From Gigaspora rosea (taxonomy: Eukaryota > Glomeromycota > Glomeromycetes > Diversisporales > Gigasporaceae): DNA of 64,000 nucleotides. This document shows positions 36,885-48,272 of the stretch, one piece after another. Numbering within the stretch: position 1 is the stretch's first letter; the number at the start of each line of letters is the position of its first letter. The translations under genes and the position numbers were made by a program. The stretch lies in NCBI GenBank assembly GCA_003550325.1, contig QKWP01000632.1:129532-193531 (forward strand). Reading direction: 5' to 3'. The notes under the pieces were generated by a model. That model was not told where the DNA came from. It ran no database searches and worked only from the letters and a program-made list of their open reading frames with translations.

Positions 36885-37560
36885 TAATAGCAAATAACTT
36901 TTGATCTACTAAACCAAATTTGATAATTCAACTACCCAAATGATTCTCTTAATGAGAAGATTCTTTGAGCCCAAATTGTTAAAATCCAATTACAGAGTTC
37001 TGTGATTAGAATAAATTTGTATTACTATAAAAGTTCTATAATTTATTAAATGATTATAACCCATTTATAGTAATACAAAGTTATTTCAATCTTAGGATAC
37101 TGTGATTGGAATTTAACAATTTTGGGCTTGCTAGAATCTTCTCATTAAGAGGATCATTTTGGTAGTAAAATCATTGAAATTGGCCCAGTAATCAGAAGTT
37201 ATTAATAATTAAAAATTAATTTTTAATTGTTTAATAACTTCTGATCTACTGGGCCAATTTCGGTGCTTTTACTACCAAAATGATCTTCTCAATGAGAGGA
37301 TTCTAGAAAGTCCAAAATTGTTAAAATCCAATTACAGAATCCTAAGATCAAATAAATTTGTATTACTATAAATAGGTTATAATTATTTAATAAATTATAG
37401 AACTTTTATAGTAACACAAATCTATTCCAATCACAGGATTTTGTAATTGGATTTTATCAATTTAGGCTCACTATAATCCTCTCATTGAGAGGATCATTTT
37501 GGTAGTTAAATCATCAAATTTGGCCCAGTAGATCAAAAGTTATTAATTATTAAATATTAT
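36885..37560. repeat. Two adjacent palindromic elements, head to head
   Basis: Each half (36885-37205, 37225-37560) is itself a foldback with arms containing CAAAATGATCYTCTYAATGA and its complement. Their central parts resemble TTGTATTACTATAAA...TTTATAGTAATACAA. The two halves are also mirror images around about 37220, so four related arms lie in series. The forward frame 37577-37792 just beyond is unrecognised. Confidence 0.75.
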
Positions 37561-38060
37561 TCATAAATTTATAATTTTGGTTAAAAATAATTTTGCAACT
37601 TTGGCCAGAATTATGAAATATTGGCCGGAATTACACCTAATACTTCAACTAACCCATCTACTCACCCAGAAATTAGCTGATTCTGGAAGCTCCCTTATTT
37701 TGCCACAAAATTTATATTATTCTGCTACAAAAAATCATTGTTTCTGGCTTTTTAAATATGAACTTGCTAGAGTTTCTGGAATTATAATCTGATTATTGCA
37801 AAACTATACATGCAGAAAATTATAAATTATGCAAATTATATGGACTCTAGAATTAGAGTTAAAAAAAATTTTGTTTAGCTATAATACAAAACAACATTTA
37901 TAACTCAAAATTTAGTTTATGAAACTATTTCAAATATAATATCTAATTTCAAGATTCTGTTCCTAATCTAAAAGTATAAAATTTTACTAGTATTAGAAAT
38001 TTTTTATGCCCTAATTTTGCCTATGTCAAAAATTACAAATATGTATATATGTACATATGG

Positions 38061-38305
38061 GGGTGAGTCAGTAGAAAAGGGACAAATTTTTTCTAAGTAA
38101 AAGTTTTTTTGACTTTAAGCTTAAATATTTTAACAACTATTTTAATAAATTTAATAAATCTTTTTTTATTTTAATTCTATATAATTTCAAAATTAAAATA
38201 AAAAAATTTTTAGCAAATTTGATCAAATAGTTGTCAAGATATTTTAATTTACAAATTAAAAAAATTTTACTAAAAATGATTTGTCCCTTTTCTACTAACT
38301 CACCC
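38061..38305. mobile_element. MITE with GGGTGAGTCAGTAGAAAAGG ends
   Basis: 245-bp element. The left end is matched by CCTTTTCTACTAACTCACCC on the right (one difference). The interior arms recall foldback family F (CAAATAGTTGTCAAGATATT). TAT may be duplicated, but extra G residues at the left border blur it. Confidence 0.75.
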
Positions 38306-39739
38306 TATATATTTACATACAAATTATCTGAAACTCAAATTGTACAATCTATAGTATGTTATTATACTTATACTTTAAAGTTCTGGTATAGTTAATAATT
38401 TTTACTACTATTAATTTTAAGGTGCAGATACTATGATAGCTTAGCCAGCATTGTTCACATGATTCTACTGGAATTAGCTAATATTAGAGTATTATATAGG
38501 CTATCTTGATAAAACATTTTATATAACTTAATTTGTATAATAACAGTTAGCTAATAAAAATTTCTTTATATACAAAATTATAAAAGTTTATATAGTTATT
38601 ATACTGTATCATAATTCTGAACATTCTAGCATACATATATTTATACAATAACAATTAGAGACATTTAGCTAGAGATGCTAAAAATTATGGATCTATATTT
38701 TTCATAAATTTTAGAAAAAATCTATAATTTTGGAGATTATCTATAAAAAAACCCTAATTTTAACATTTTGATTAGTTACAGAATGTGTTATCTATTAATC
38801 TAGTTGGTTGAGTTCATATGATTCAAAATTTCAAGATTTTGAAATGGTAAAATTTTGGCAATAATTCAAGATTATGTGAATCACATAATTATGTAATTTA
38901 ATTTCTTAATGCTAGCTAGTAATCTTAGTTAATCAAAATTTTTATTAATAAGATTTTATTGGCTTAGTCAACTTAGTAAAAAAAAAATTTAAATAAATTA
39001 TAGTGAAATAATTTATACATCGATGTTGTCGCACCTGCTGCAGATCATAAAATCAGGTGTAATATAAAATCAAAACAATTAAAATAACCCATTTTTTCAT
39101 TGGGGTGAGGTATAGATTGTGTGTATAGGTAAGAAAGGGTTTTTATAGTAAAATTTTGCAAGGAATTTTTTTTGTTAGAATCCTAAGAGTAGTTTCATAT
39201 ACTCAATTTTAAGTTATAGACGATTTTTGACAAAACAAACATTTGTTTTGAATTTTTTGATCATATAACATTATACCTGATCTTGAAATTTGATTGGGAG
39301 AGCGACATATAAGGCTCATTGCATGGGGCAATGAATAAATTTACTCAATTATAGTTTAAATAAATTTTCTTTTATATTTATTATTTGAAACTAGCATTTA
39401 GATTTAATCAAATCTAAATTGACTATTTAAAGTTAGCTTTGGATGCATTCTTAGTTCTGTTATTTGAGTTCTTTGACCAATCCAAAAAATAATTTCTGAT
39501 TCAAATATTTAATTAAATTCAGATGGATCAACACTATTTGTAATACTATATCAGCAAATTTATAGTAGCACAATCTTTTAAAAGATCTTGTGAACCTGCA
39601 AAATCTTTTGAAAAATTTCGCATATGCAATATGTTTCAAAACATTTTGCAATGTATTTTGAAATATTTCAGGTTTCAAAATATTTCGAAAATGTTTTTGA
39701 AAGTGAATTCGAAATATTTTTGAGCGAACTGGCTAGATC
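38306..39739. other. A+T-rich stretch without genes
   Basis: Includes repeats of the AAATATTTCGAAA and TTTTGAAAGATTTTG type near 39590-39720 that recur at 41150-41350. The minus frame 39460-39678 lies in these repeats. Confidence 0.4.
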
Positions 39740-40640
39740 AGTAGATATGTAATCTGGGTCATACCAAGGATATATTGGACTATATTTTCGAAATATTTTA
39801 TATATATCAAAATTAATCTACAAATCTGTATTACAAGATCAGATTTAGATCTTTTGTTTATAAATTAGATTTTCTATTCACATTGTTTTTATTTGGTTTG
39901 TTTTTTTATTTTTGTTTTTTTTTTGTTTTCACTTTTTTTTGCTTTCGTTTTGTTTTTCTTTTTTTTTTATTTATTTATTTTTTTTAATTTTTTCATATTT
40001 TACAAGAATACCAGCTCTTTGCAAGAAAACCAACAACTTTTTGGACTTTGCGCATGCCAACTCAGACTTTCGAAACTTTTAAGAACACACAACTGATTTC
40101 CCTAGCAATTTTTAAATTTCCAAAAATGCTTCTTTAGAGAAATGAGCACAAGTTTTTGCAAGTTTTCACAACTTTTTACAAGTTTTTGCAAGTTCTTGCA
40201 AGGTTTTGCTTCATTCATTTTTCATTTTATGTTTTTTGTTTTTGTTTTTTTTGTTTTATTTTTAAAATTTTTTTTATTAATTTATTTTATTTCGACACTT
40301 TGTGAGAACAGAACCCTTACTTCCTGGCCCTTTGCAAAAAAACCAACCCAGACTTTTTTGATACTTTGTTTTGCAAGAACATTAACTCAGTTTTCGCAAT
40401 TTTTAAATTTGCAAGAACGCGAACTCTTACTTTAAAAAAATGAAAATTTACGGTTTCATTTATTTTTTTTATTAGTTTGCTACAATTTTTGTTTTTCATT
40501 TGGTTTTTTCCTTATTTTTTTAATTTTAATTTTATTTTATTTATTTCTAACTTTTTGACACTTTGTGACTTTTCTAGCACTTTACAAAATTTCTCTAGCA
40601 ATTTGCAAGAACACCAACACTTCTGAGAAATGGGTTTTTA
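39740..40640 (+). repeat. Right arm of the 1-kb inverted duplication
   Basis: Mirror of 34602-35540. The shared landmarks are TACCAAGGATATATTGGACT, ATCAGATTTAGATCTTTTGT, and TTTGCAAGAAC/CACTTTGTGAGAAC modules between T-rich runs. The frames 39893-40096 and 40142-40435 are Phe-rich products of the T runs. Confidence 0.65.
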
Positions 40641-41631
40641 ATTTTTTTACCTCTTTACTATTTTTAGAAAGTATTTAGAAAAAGAGAGCGAAATGAAGAA
40701 ATAGCCAAAACAAAAAAATAGCCAAAACAAAGATAATAGAAAACAAAGAAGCGAAGATAATAGCTAACTATGGGGTGAGTGAAAATAAGTGTATAGGGCA
40801 AGTTTTTTGTATATAGTAATAGAATTAGATGTGACAAAGTGTGAAAATAGTTAAAATAATATGTAATAATGTAAAAATAATACTGTAAAGAATATATAAT
40901 AATTAAAATATAATTTATAATAAAATATATAATATTGATTAAAAATATTTAAAATATAATATAAATAATATATAAAATAATAAATAAAAAAATAATAATA
41001 AATAAAAAATAAAATTTGATAATACAAAAATTTTAAAAATTTTTAAAAATATGCGAAATATTGTGAAATATTGTGAAAAACTGCAGATTTATATGATAAT
41101 ATACAAAATATTACCTCCTGCGACCCTGAAATGAGATAATTAGATAGAGTTTTGCATTGTTTTATTTGGCCTATTTCACAATATTTCGCAATATATTTTG
41201 CATTATTTTACAATATTTTACAATATATTTTGAAATATTTCGAAAGAAATGTATACCGAAATCTTTTAAAAGATTGTGATTTTTTTGAAAGATTTTGCAT
41301 TGATCACAATTCTTTTGAAAGATTTTAGTATGCAATTTCTTTCAAAAGATTTTGTATATTTATTTTGCTGATATAAAAAGTTGTTAGAAATAAACGTTTA
41401 CATTATATACTTTGTTATTGCTTATTTATTTTTATATTTTACTAGTAAAATTTTTAATTTTTAAAAAATAAAATTTTTTGTCTACAAAATCGTGTGATTT
41501 GACTAGTTGGAATCAGGGTGTGACATGTTGCAAGTGCAACAAATTTCTATTCCCATTATTAAAAATTATAAAAGACAAATTGTCTACTAAAAAATTTCAA
41601 TCTTAGAATATATACACTGGGTAAACCAATT
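40641..41631. other. A+T-rich stretch without genes
   Basis: (AATAA)-type microsatellite-like sequence at 40850-41030 and TTTTGAAAGATTTTG repeats to 41350. No bounded element. Confidence 0.4.
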
Positions 41632-41924
41632 ATCTAGACTAGTGTTGTTATGTCTACTATGTCCAAGACTTTTTTTATCTATTCATGTTCTAACATCTAT
41701 AGTGTTCACAACTATCCAAAGAATATTTTGACTTTAAAATTTAATAAATTAGTTTAAGAAAGATATAATTATATATTTTTTTATAGTTTTGAATATTTTT
41801 TTTAAAAAAAATAGTGTTACCTTAATAAAATTTTAAGTAATTTAGATTTAATTTTTTTGTTTACAGTTGTTTATAATTGTTGACAAATTGTCCAAAGCTG
41901 TTCTGTGACAACAATGATCTTGAT
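41632..41924. mobile_element. Diverged hAT MITE related to the 252-bp family
   Basis: The element spans 41640-41916, with a TAGTGTTGTTATGTC start and a GTGACAACAATG end. It is flanked by ATCTAGAC and ATCTTGAT (6 of 8 match). The interior shares AAAATTTTAAGTAATTTAGA with 22398-22649. An older copy. Confidence 0.65.
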
Positions 41925-42012
41925 TACTAAATTATGTATATACTCTGATTTTTGAAATATATAAGCAGAACTTTTTTTAAAAAAACTTTAAAGCTAAATA
42001 ACTACCCATGTT

Positions 42013-42192
42013 AGGACCCTAAAATATACATAGATAGGTCAGATTAAATATAAAATTACCAAAAATAGAAAGATCTATAGAAAAAACCTCAAAAATAAGC
42101 AAAATTACTATAAATAGAAAAAATTTGCATAAAAACACCAAAAATAAGTGATCTAATACCTGATCTATTTATGTATATTTTGGGGTTTTCCT
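42013..42192. mobile_element. Foldback MITE with AAAATATACAT arms
   Basis: The left arm AGGACCCTAAAATATACATA pairs with the right arm TATGTATATTTTGGGGTTTT followed by CCT. A single arm of the same family (GGACCCCGAAATATATATAA) is at 26116-26160, next to the coding relic. Confidence 0.7.
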
Positions 42193-43152
42193 ATGTTTAA
42201 CCAATTTCTTTACTATATAAGTGTATCATCTTATTTAATAGCACATTTTTCATGATTCTATAATTGGATTTTCATAGTTTTGGGCTTGTTGGAATTATTT
42301 CAAAGAGACAAACATTTTGGTAGTAAAATTATTTAAAATGAACTAGTAAATCAAAAGTTATTTAGCTTTAAAGTTTTTTAAAAAAAGCTCATAAATTCCA
42401 AAAATTAGAGTATATGGCATTTTTGATTTGATCTACCAGTATATTTTCTTTTAAAAGAAATATTAGAGGCACCAAAATGTCCAATTAAATTTTTACATAT
42501 ATATTAAATTTATATAAATAAATATAATAATCTTTTTTAAAATTTAAAATTTTTATATCTTCTAGCAAAGGTTTTTTAATGACTATATAGATTAGAAAAT
42601 TTATTTTTATTTTACAAATCTTATAATAAATTGTAAAAAAATGCAAATTGTAAAGATATTATACAAAATTTTATTTACTTTTGTATAGTGTTTTGATCCA
42701 CAATCTATTAATCTAAATAGATCTAATAATTCAAATTGAATACATATATTCTTATCCATTAATTTTAATCTAATAGATTTATAATATCCATTGAATTAAA
42801 AAAATCTTTTTGCAATAACTAAAGCTTATATGTAAATTATTATTATAAGAAATAAATTAGTCTATTTGTAATAAATACATCATGATCTTAATATAGTAAT
42901 TAATGTATTTTTAAAAATTTTTATCACTAAGTTCTTTTACTAGTGCTAAATATTATTATATTTTTTTTTTAATTATTATTAATTATTTTAATTTGAAACT
43001 CACTAGCAGAATTCAAATTAGTCCAAATTCAAATTATTAACTAAATTCATTAAAAAAAATCTAAATTTGATTTGAATAACCTTTAAAAAATAGGATTGAA
43101 ACACTCCCTTTACCAAAAACTTTTAAACCCAATTTTTTACAAAAATATATAT
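42193..43152. other. A+T-rich stretch without genes
   Basis: One segment (about 42250-42330) resembles an arm of the palindromic family at 36885-37560 (TTGGATTTTCATAGTTTTGG). Otherwise nothing. Confidence 0.4.
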
Positions 43153-43798
43153 ATCTAGTTTAGTGTTCTGAACCGTGACCGTGTTATAGTAAACCAGATC
43201 ATCTATATCATAACAGGTAACCTAGATCACTGATTTGAAACTCAGGTCAAATCAGTTGGTATGTTAATTCATGTTGAATAATTTAGTAATTTGTTCTGTA
43301 TATTAAATTATGTCGCTTCATTTAATAGCAAAGCCTACTTTATTGCTATTTGACTTGAAACTTTATTTTGAAGATTGACTGAGAGTATATAGCTTATTAA
43401 TATTTGTTTTAACAAAAACAAATATCTTTACAGAGCAATTATTTTGTTGTTTTATTTTATTAATATTAGATATGGATATTTTGCAAATTTACAAAGTTTA
43501 AGTACATAATTTTATTTAGTTTTGCTTTATCTTTACAATTTACAGATAAATTACTGATTTTTAACTTTTAAACCAGCAACTTGTCAAATTTCTAGTATTT
43601 ATTTAGAGATTTATATTATTTTAAATAAAAGAATAAACTGTAAATAAGTGATAATTATTTATTAATTCAAAATAATACTAAATCAATAAATAACATATAA
43701 CATATATAAAACCCATTATCATTCAGGTCACCTGATTCCAATTTACACAGATAACCTGGATGAAGAAATTGTATCCAGTTTGGACATCTAATCTAGTT
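43153..43798. mobile_element. hAT-type element, 630 bp
   Basis: The element spans 43161-43790. The left end is TAGTGTTCTGAACC and the right end reads TAGATGTCCAAACTGG in complement. A perfect 8-bp duplication ATCTAGTT is at 43153-43160 and 43791-43798. Subterminal AACCTRGATCA/AGGTCACCTGAT modules are at both ends. Confidence 0.85.
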
Positions 43799-44607
43799 CA
43801 AAATTTTAAAGTTATGCCCTTATATCAAACTGCAAAGAATTTCGAGATTCCAAACATAATTTAAGTACAAATATTGTCAAAACTCAAAGGTATCTTCTAT
43901 GTTATTTTGTTTTGCTTATTAATTTATTTAACATGTTTGATTAATAATTTTTTTTAAATAGCAATGAAAAATTAAAATTATTTAAACTTCAAATGTTGTA
44001 AATATTTAAATTTTAATGAAATATATATAATGTGACAAAAATTGCTAAAGCTACTTTAGTACAAACTTAATTAAATGTAAATAAAATTTATACACTGTTG
44101 CTGGATACATATAGTAGATTCATCTAAAACATATTTTATATATAGGTGCCAATTTTTTAGCTGCAGTATAACCTAATTAACCAATAAAAATACAGAAAAA
44201 CTTAATACAATTTTAAATTTTATCAATAAAATTTAAAAATTTGTTAATAAATTCAAATTTTGTTATGTTTTTTTTATATATAAGTGCCAAAATTTTGAAT
44301 CATATATAAATTTAAATTAATATAACTTTCTAAAAACAAAAGATATTTAAAATTTTTTTGATAATTTAATAGCTTTTTGTTTAAACTATTAAACTATCAA
44401 AAAATTTTTTAAATATCTTATGTTTTTAAAAAATTATATCAATTTAAAAATTTTTAACTAAAGGTGATGGATTTTCATGAAATCCACTATATATCAGATA
44501 TAGTCGGTCATCTGTGGTTTAACCTGTCACAGATTTCAGACGTGCGGTTAGGTAATATTATTAATCATGTAATACAATTACATAGAATTTTACTTTCATA
44601 CACTCGG

Positions 44608-45236
44608 AACTTTATACGTATCAGGGTTCGGGTCCCATAGCTTAGTTGTTAAGTTCACGTTCCCCCACAGACAAGGTCAACGGTTCGAGTTCGGCTGGAG
44701 GTAAATACTCTGTAACCAAAAATTGGAGCCTATAATCGGATGCGAAGCCCTGTGGCGAAGTCCATGTGAAGGTACATGCTTGAATCAAGGAATTCCCGGA
44801 AGGAAACCGATACGGCAGAGAGCGGGCACTATTATAGTGAGAAATGTGGAGAATGCCGTCGACGTTTGTGGAAAAGGATTGGCCTTGCCAATTATGGAAT
44901 CACCTCTGGCACAAAAATCCAAAACCGGTATAGATGTGGGATCTACGTCCGTTATGGTAGAGATTNNNNNNNNNNNNNNNNNNNNNNNNNNNNNNNNNNN
45001 NNNNNNNNNNNNNNNNNNNNNNNNNNNNNNNNNNNNNNNNNNNNNNNNNNNNNNNNNNNNNNNNNNNNNNNNNNNNNNNNNNNNNNNNNNNNNNNNNNNN
45101 NNNNNNNNNNNNNNNNNNNNNNNNNNNNNNNNNNNNNNNNNNNNNNNNNNNNNNNNNNNNNNNNNNNNNNNNNNNNNNNNNNNNNNNNNNNNNNNNNNNN
45201 NNNAAAAAAAAAAAAAAAAAAACTTTATACGTATCA
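44608..45236 (+). mobile_element. tRNA-headed retroposon C, spanning a gap
   Basis: The element spans 44624-45220. A perfect 16-bp duplication AACTTTATACGTATCA lies at 44608-44623 and 45221-45236, and the 3' end is an A-tail (45204-45220). The head (44627-44700) has A-box-like CATAGCTTAGTTGTTAAG and B-box-like CGGTTCGAGTTCGGC. The acceptor stem does not pair, so it is tRNA-derived, not a tRNA gene. The body is G+C-rich with open frames that run into the gap, and it shares no obvious sequence with the other retroposons. Confidence 0.85.
44966..45203. other. Assembly gap (238 N)
   Basis: The gap falls inside retroposon C. Frames of 116-191 codons drawn across it are not evidence of genes. Confidence 1.
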
Positions 45237-45784
45237 CAGATTTCAGACATGCTATTATCGTATGGTCTGACGTAACAATCTGTGCATCATCTATTTAAAC
45301 ATTTACGTATCACCTTTATTGTGATTTTTTGTTCGTGAGACTTCTCTCTTATTAATTTCAACTTACTTTCTTTTTTCTTTATAAATATCTAGCTGCAACT
45401 TATGGATGATCCTGAAACCCAACGTTTAATAAACCTTCGTTCGTTTCAAAAATGAAAAAAAACATTTTGAAACGGTTACGTTATGTAGATTTAATTTCGT
45501 GAAGAAAACAAGAAGTATAGTTTTGGAGATTACAGCTCCATTCAAAAGTTCTACGAGAAATTTTGATGTACGGTTTTTTTTTTTATTAACTTCAAAAATA
45601 TTGTAATACAGCAACCCTTTTTACCAACCTTTCTATTCCAATGTCACAAGCAAAGAATAACAAAACGAACCAAATTCAAGCAGATAATAATGTATAATAT
45701 TTTTGTCAGATTTTCAAAAATGTTAAGAAGTCGCTTTGCATTAATTTGAAGTTTTTTTTTTTATTAAAAAACTGTTGTTATTAA

Positions 45785-46320
45785 TCGCCCAATTTAATAT
45801 TAATTCTTCGCCAACGATTGAGAATTTAAAAATCGCCCGATCTAATACTAGTCCTTTACCCAACGATTGAGAATTTCAAAAATCTCCTGAACTAATATTA
45901 GTTCTTCGTCCAGCGATTAAGAATTTAAAGAATCATCCAATCTAATAATAGTTTTTTTGCCCAAAGATTGAGGTATTTTAAAAATCACCCGTTCTAATAT
46001 TAGTTCTTCGTCCAACGATTAAGAATTTAAAGAATCGCCCGATCTAATATTAGTTCTTCGCCCAACGATCGCGAATTTTAAGAATCGCACTATGATTGAG
46101 AATTTTAAAAATTGTTCGATCTAATATTAGTTCTTCGTCCAATAATAGAGAATTTAAAGAATATTTGATCTAATATTAGTTCTTCGCTAACGATTGAGAA
46201 ATTTAAAAATCCCCACGATCGTGAATTTTAAAATCACTAGACCCAATATTAATTCTTCGCCCAACAGTCGAAAATTTTAAAAATCACCTTAATCGATAAT
46301 TTTAAAAATCGGCATATATA
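45785..46320. repeat. 50-bp minisatellite, about 10 diverged units
   Basis: Units follow the pattern ATCGCCCGATCTAATATTAG, then TTCTTCGCCCAACGATTGAG and AATTTAAAA. Spacing is 48-52 bp at the start (45785, 45833, 45883, 45933, 45985) and becomes irregular towards 46320. Confidence 0.9.
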
Positions 46321-47340
46321 TAAATATCATGTGATTTTCATATGTACCCGTGCGAATAAGCTTTCGAAAAAAGCACAGGGTTGTTACATAAGACCCATAT
46401 ACGATAACTATATGAAAAAATAGAATTTACAAATTAGGGCCCAAAATTGACAAATAAGGGTCCAAAAAAAAAATACTTACAGATAGTGGGCCGACATTTG
46501 AAAATTATTACAAATAAGACCCAAAATAATTCTGCGCTTAAAGACCAGCGATTTAAGTCCCATGACTTAATAACTTGAATAGTTTATGGTTAATTAATTA
46601 TTAAGCATAGAAAAAAAAAATAATGATATATTTGAATATAAAATTCGAATACATAATGAAAATGTATTTTTTGTTTATTCGATTCTCCAATCCATTCATT
46701 ATCTTCACTATAGAATTGTTTCTTGATTCAACACAATTTCTTGCCATATTTTTTAAACATCCACTTATACTATCAACATCATACTGATACAAGTAGTTCT
46801 TGATAACGAAACTTTGCCACTAAAAAAAAAAAAAAATCAGACAAGAAGGGTAGTCACAAAAACTCATACGCATAGCATAGAAGAAACCATGCATGATTCA
46901 CGTATATGCAGTCGAGGACACAAAAATAGAATGCATATTTTATTTCTAACGTTTTAATGCTAAATAGAAAATCTATGTCTACTAATTATGAATTAGACTT
47001 GCATAATAAAAATTTGAATATATTGCATGCCAATTTGATATAGAAATTATTCTTTAAATTCAGTATAACGATAACTCTAAAATATCTATTTAACCACAAG
47101 AGGATCTAACAGTAGATTTGGGCCTTAATTTTCAAATATTGAGCCTCTATTTGTCATAATTATTTTTAATTTTGGGCCCTTACCGGTATTTGAAATTCCG
47201 CAAAAAAAAAAAAATAATAATAATTTCATGATCATATGAGTTTGCCGGATAACGATATAAAAAATCATAATAAATGAAGGAAATTGATATCGTACGTATG
47301 TACTTCCCAATTGATATCAGATATTAATACATCCTGTAAA
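46321..47340. other. A+T-rich stretch without genes
   Basis: The sequence around 46430-46510 (GGGCCCAAAATTG) is weakly echoed near 47120-47180 in the opposite sense. Minus frames 46601-46792 and 47125-47310 have no domain. Confidence 0.4.
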
Positions 47341-47368
47341 TTAAAATTTTTTAAATTTTGAGCGAAAA

Positions 47369-47518
47369 TACTTAACAGAAACTTAAATTCCTTAATGCGC
47401 AGTAATTGCGTAGTAACTATATAGTAATTATATTGCTATTAAATTTAATAGTAATCAGTAATTATATAGTTACTATGCAGTTACTGCGCGTTAAGGAATC
47501 TCAAGCTTCTGTAAAGTA
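47369..47518. mobile_element. TA-flanked MITE (CTTAACAGAAACTT), copy 1
   Basis: The element spans 47371-47516 (146 bp). Ends CTTAACAGAAACTT and (complement) CTTTACAGAAGCTT are flanked by TA on both sides. The rest is a near-continuous foldback through GCGCAGTAA...TTACTGCGC. Confidence 0.85.
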
Positions 47519-47814
47519 CCTCGATAACCACCAGGCAAATTCGATGAACCCTTTTTTATTTGAATTCTACGAATCTTAGAATTCAAATAAAAAAAGGTTC
47601 ATCGAATTGGGCCCTATGGTTATCAAGATAACTTAGCTCAGAAGTTTGAAAAAAAAAAAATTTCAGCGAAGCTTCTATTTCGATAGACGTTTTAAGACTT
47701 TGAGCGAAGATATACGGTTATTATCGAGAAATTCTCACTCAAAGCTTGAGAAAAATTTCGGAGCAGCTTCTATTTTGATGATTTTGGTTTTTTTTTTTTT
47801 ATAGCATGAGCGAA

Positions 47815-47991
47815 TACAAGTCACTCTCGTTATAGTGAAGTCCTCGGGCTGTAAAATTTCTTCACTATATTGAGAGATTCACTATATCGAGAGCCTTTTA
47901 TTATAGTAATAATAATTCTGTTCTAAAAAAATTCTTCACTATAGCCAATCTTCACTATATCGAGAGTTCACTATAACGAGAGTGACTTGTA
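47815..47991. mobile_element. TA-flanked MITE (CAAGTCACTCTCG), copy 1
   Basis: The element spans 47817-47989 (173 bp). Inverted ends begin CAAGTCACTCTCGTTATAGT and are flanked by TA. Additional TTCACTATATCGAGAG units lie inside. It matches 54545-54733. Confidence 0.9.
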
Positions 47992-48121
47992 TATCTAGGC
48001 CAAATTCGATAAACTTTTTTTTTATCTGAATTTTAAAGTTCCATAAAGTTCAAACAAAAAAGTTTATCGAGATACCTTAACTCAAAGTTAAAAAAATTTC
48101 TTTACAGGAGGTATGAATATC

Positions 48122-48272
48122 TACTTAACAGAAACTTAAATTCCTTAAAGCGCAGTAACTGTGTAGTGTAGTAACTATATAGTAATTATATAGTTGATAT
48201 TAAATTTAATAGTAACTATATAGTTACTATGCAGTTACTGCGCATTAAGGAATCTCAAGTTTCTGTAAAGTA
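48122..48272. mobile_element. TA-flanked MITE (CTTAACAGAAACTT), copy 2
   Basis: The element spans 48124-48270 (147 bp), with the same ends and interior as 47371-47516 and TA on both sides. Confidence 0.85.

Larger units (their letters stand above)
47345..48110. repeat. Foldback family F copies 5 and 6, each interrupted
   Basis: Copy 5 (47345-47368 and 47519-47660) carries a TA-flanked MITE exactly between GAGCGAAAA and CCTCGATAACCACC. Copy 6 (about 47690-48110) carries another MITE in its GAGCGAATATCT arm at 47817-47989. Removal of each insertion and its TA restores a family F arm. Confidence 0.75.

Noticed and set aside
44627-44700. Possible true tRNA gene
   Set aside because: A- and B-box-like motifs exist, but the acceptor and T-stems do not pair and the sequence continues as a retroposon with A-tail and target duplication.
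44723-45298. Frames of 116-191 codons on both strands
   Set aside because: They cross the second gap inside a tRNA-headed retroposon. Continuity is unknown.
45785-46320. CRISPR-like regular repeat spacing
   Set aside because: Units are contiguous with no unique spacers. It is a diverged minisatellite in a eukaryotic context.
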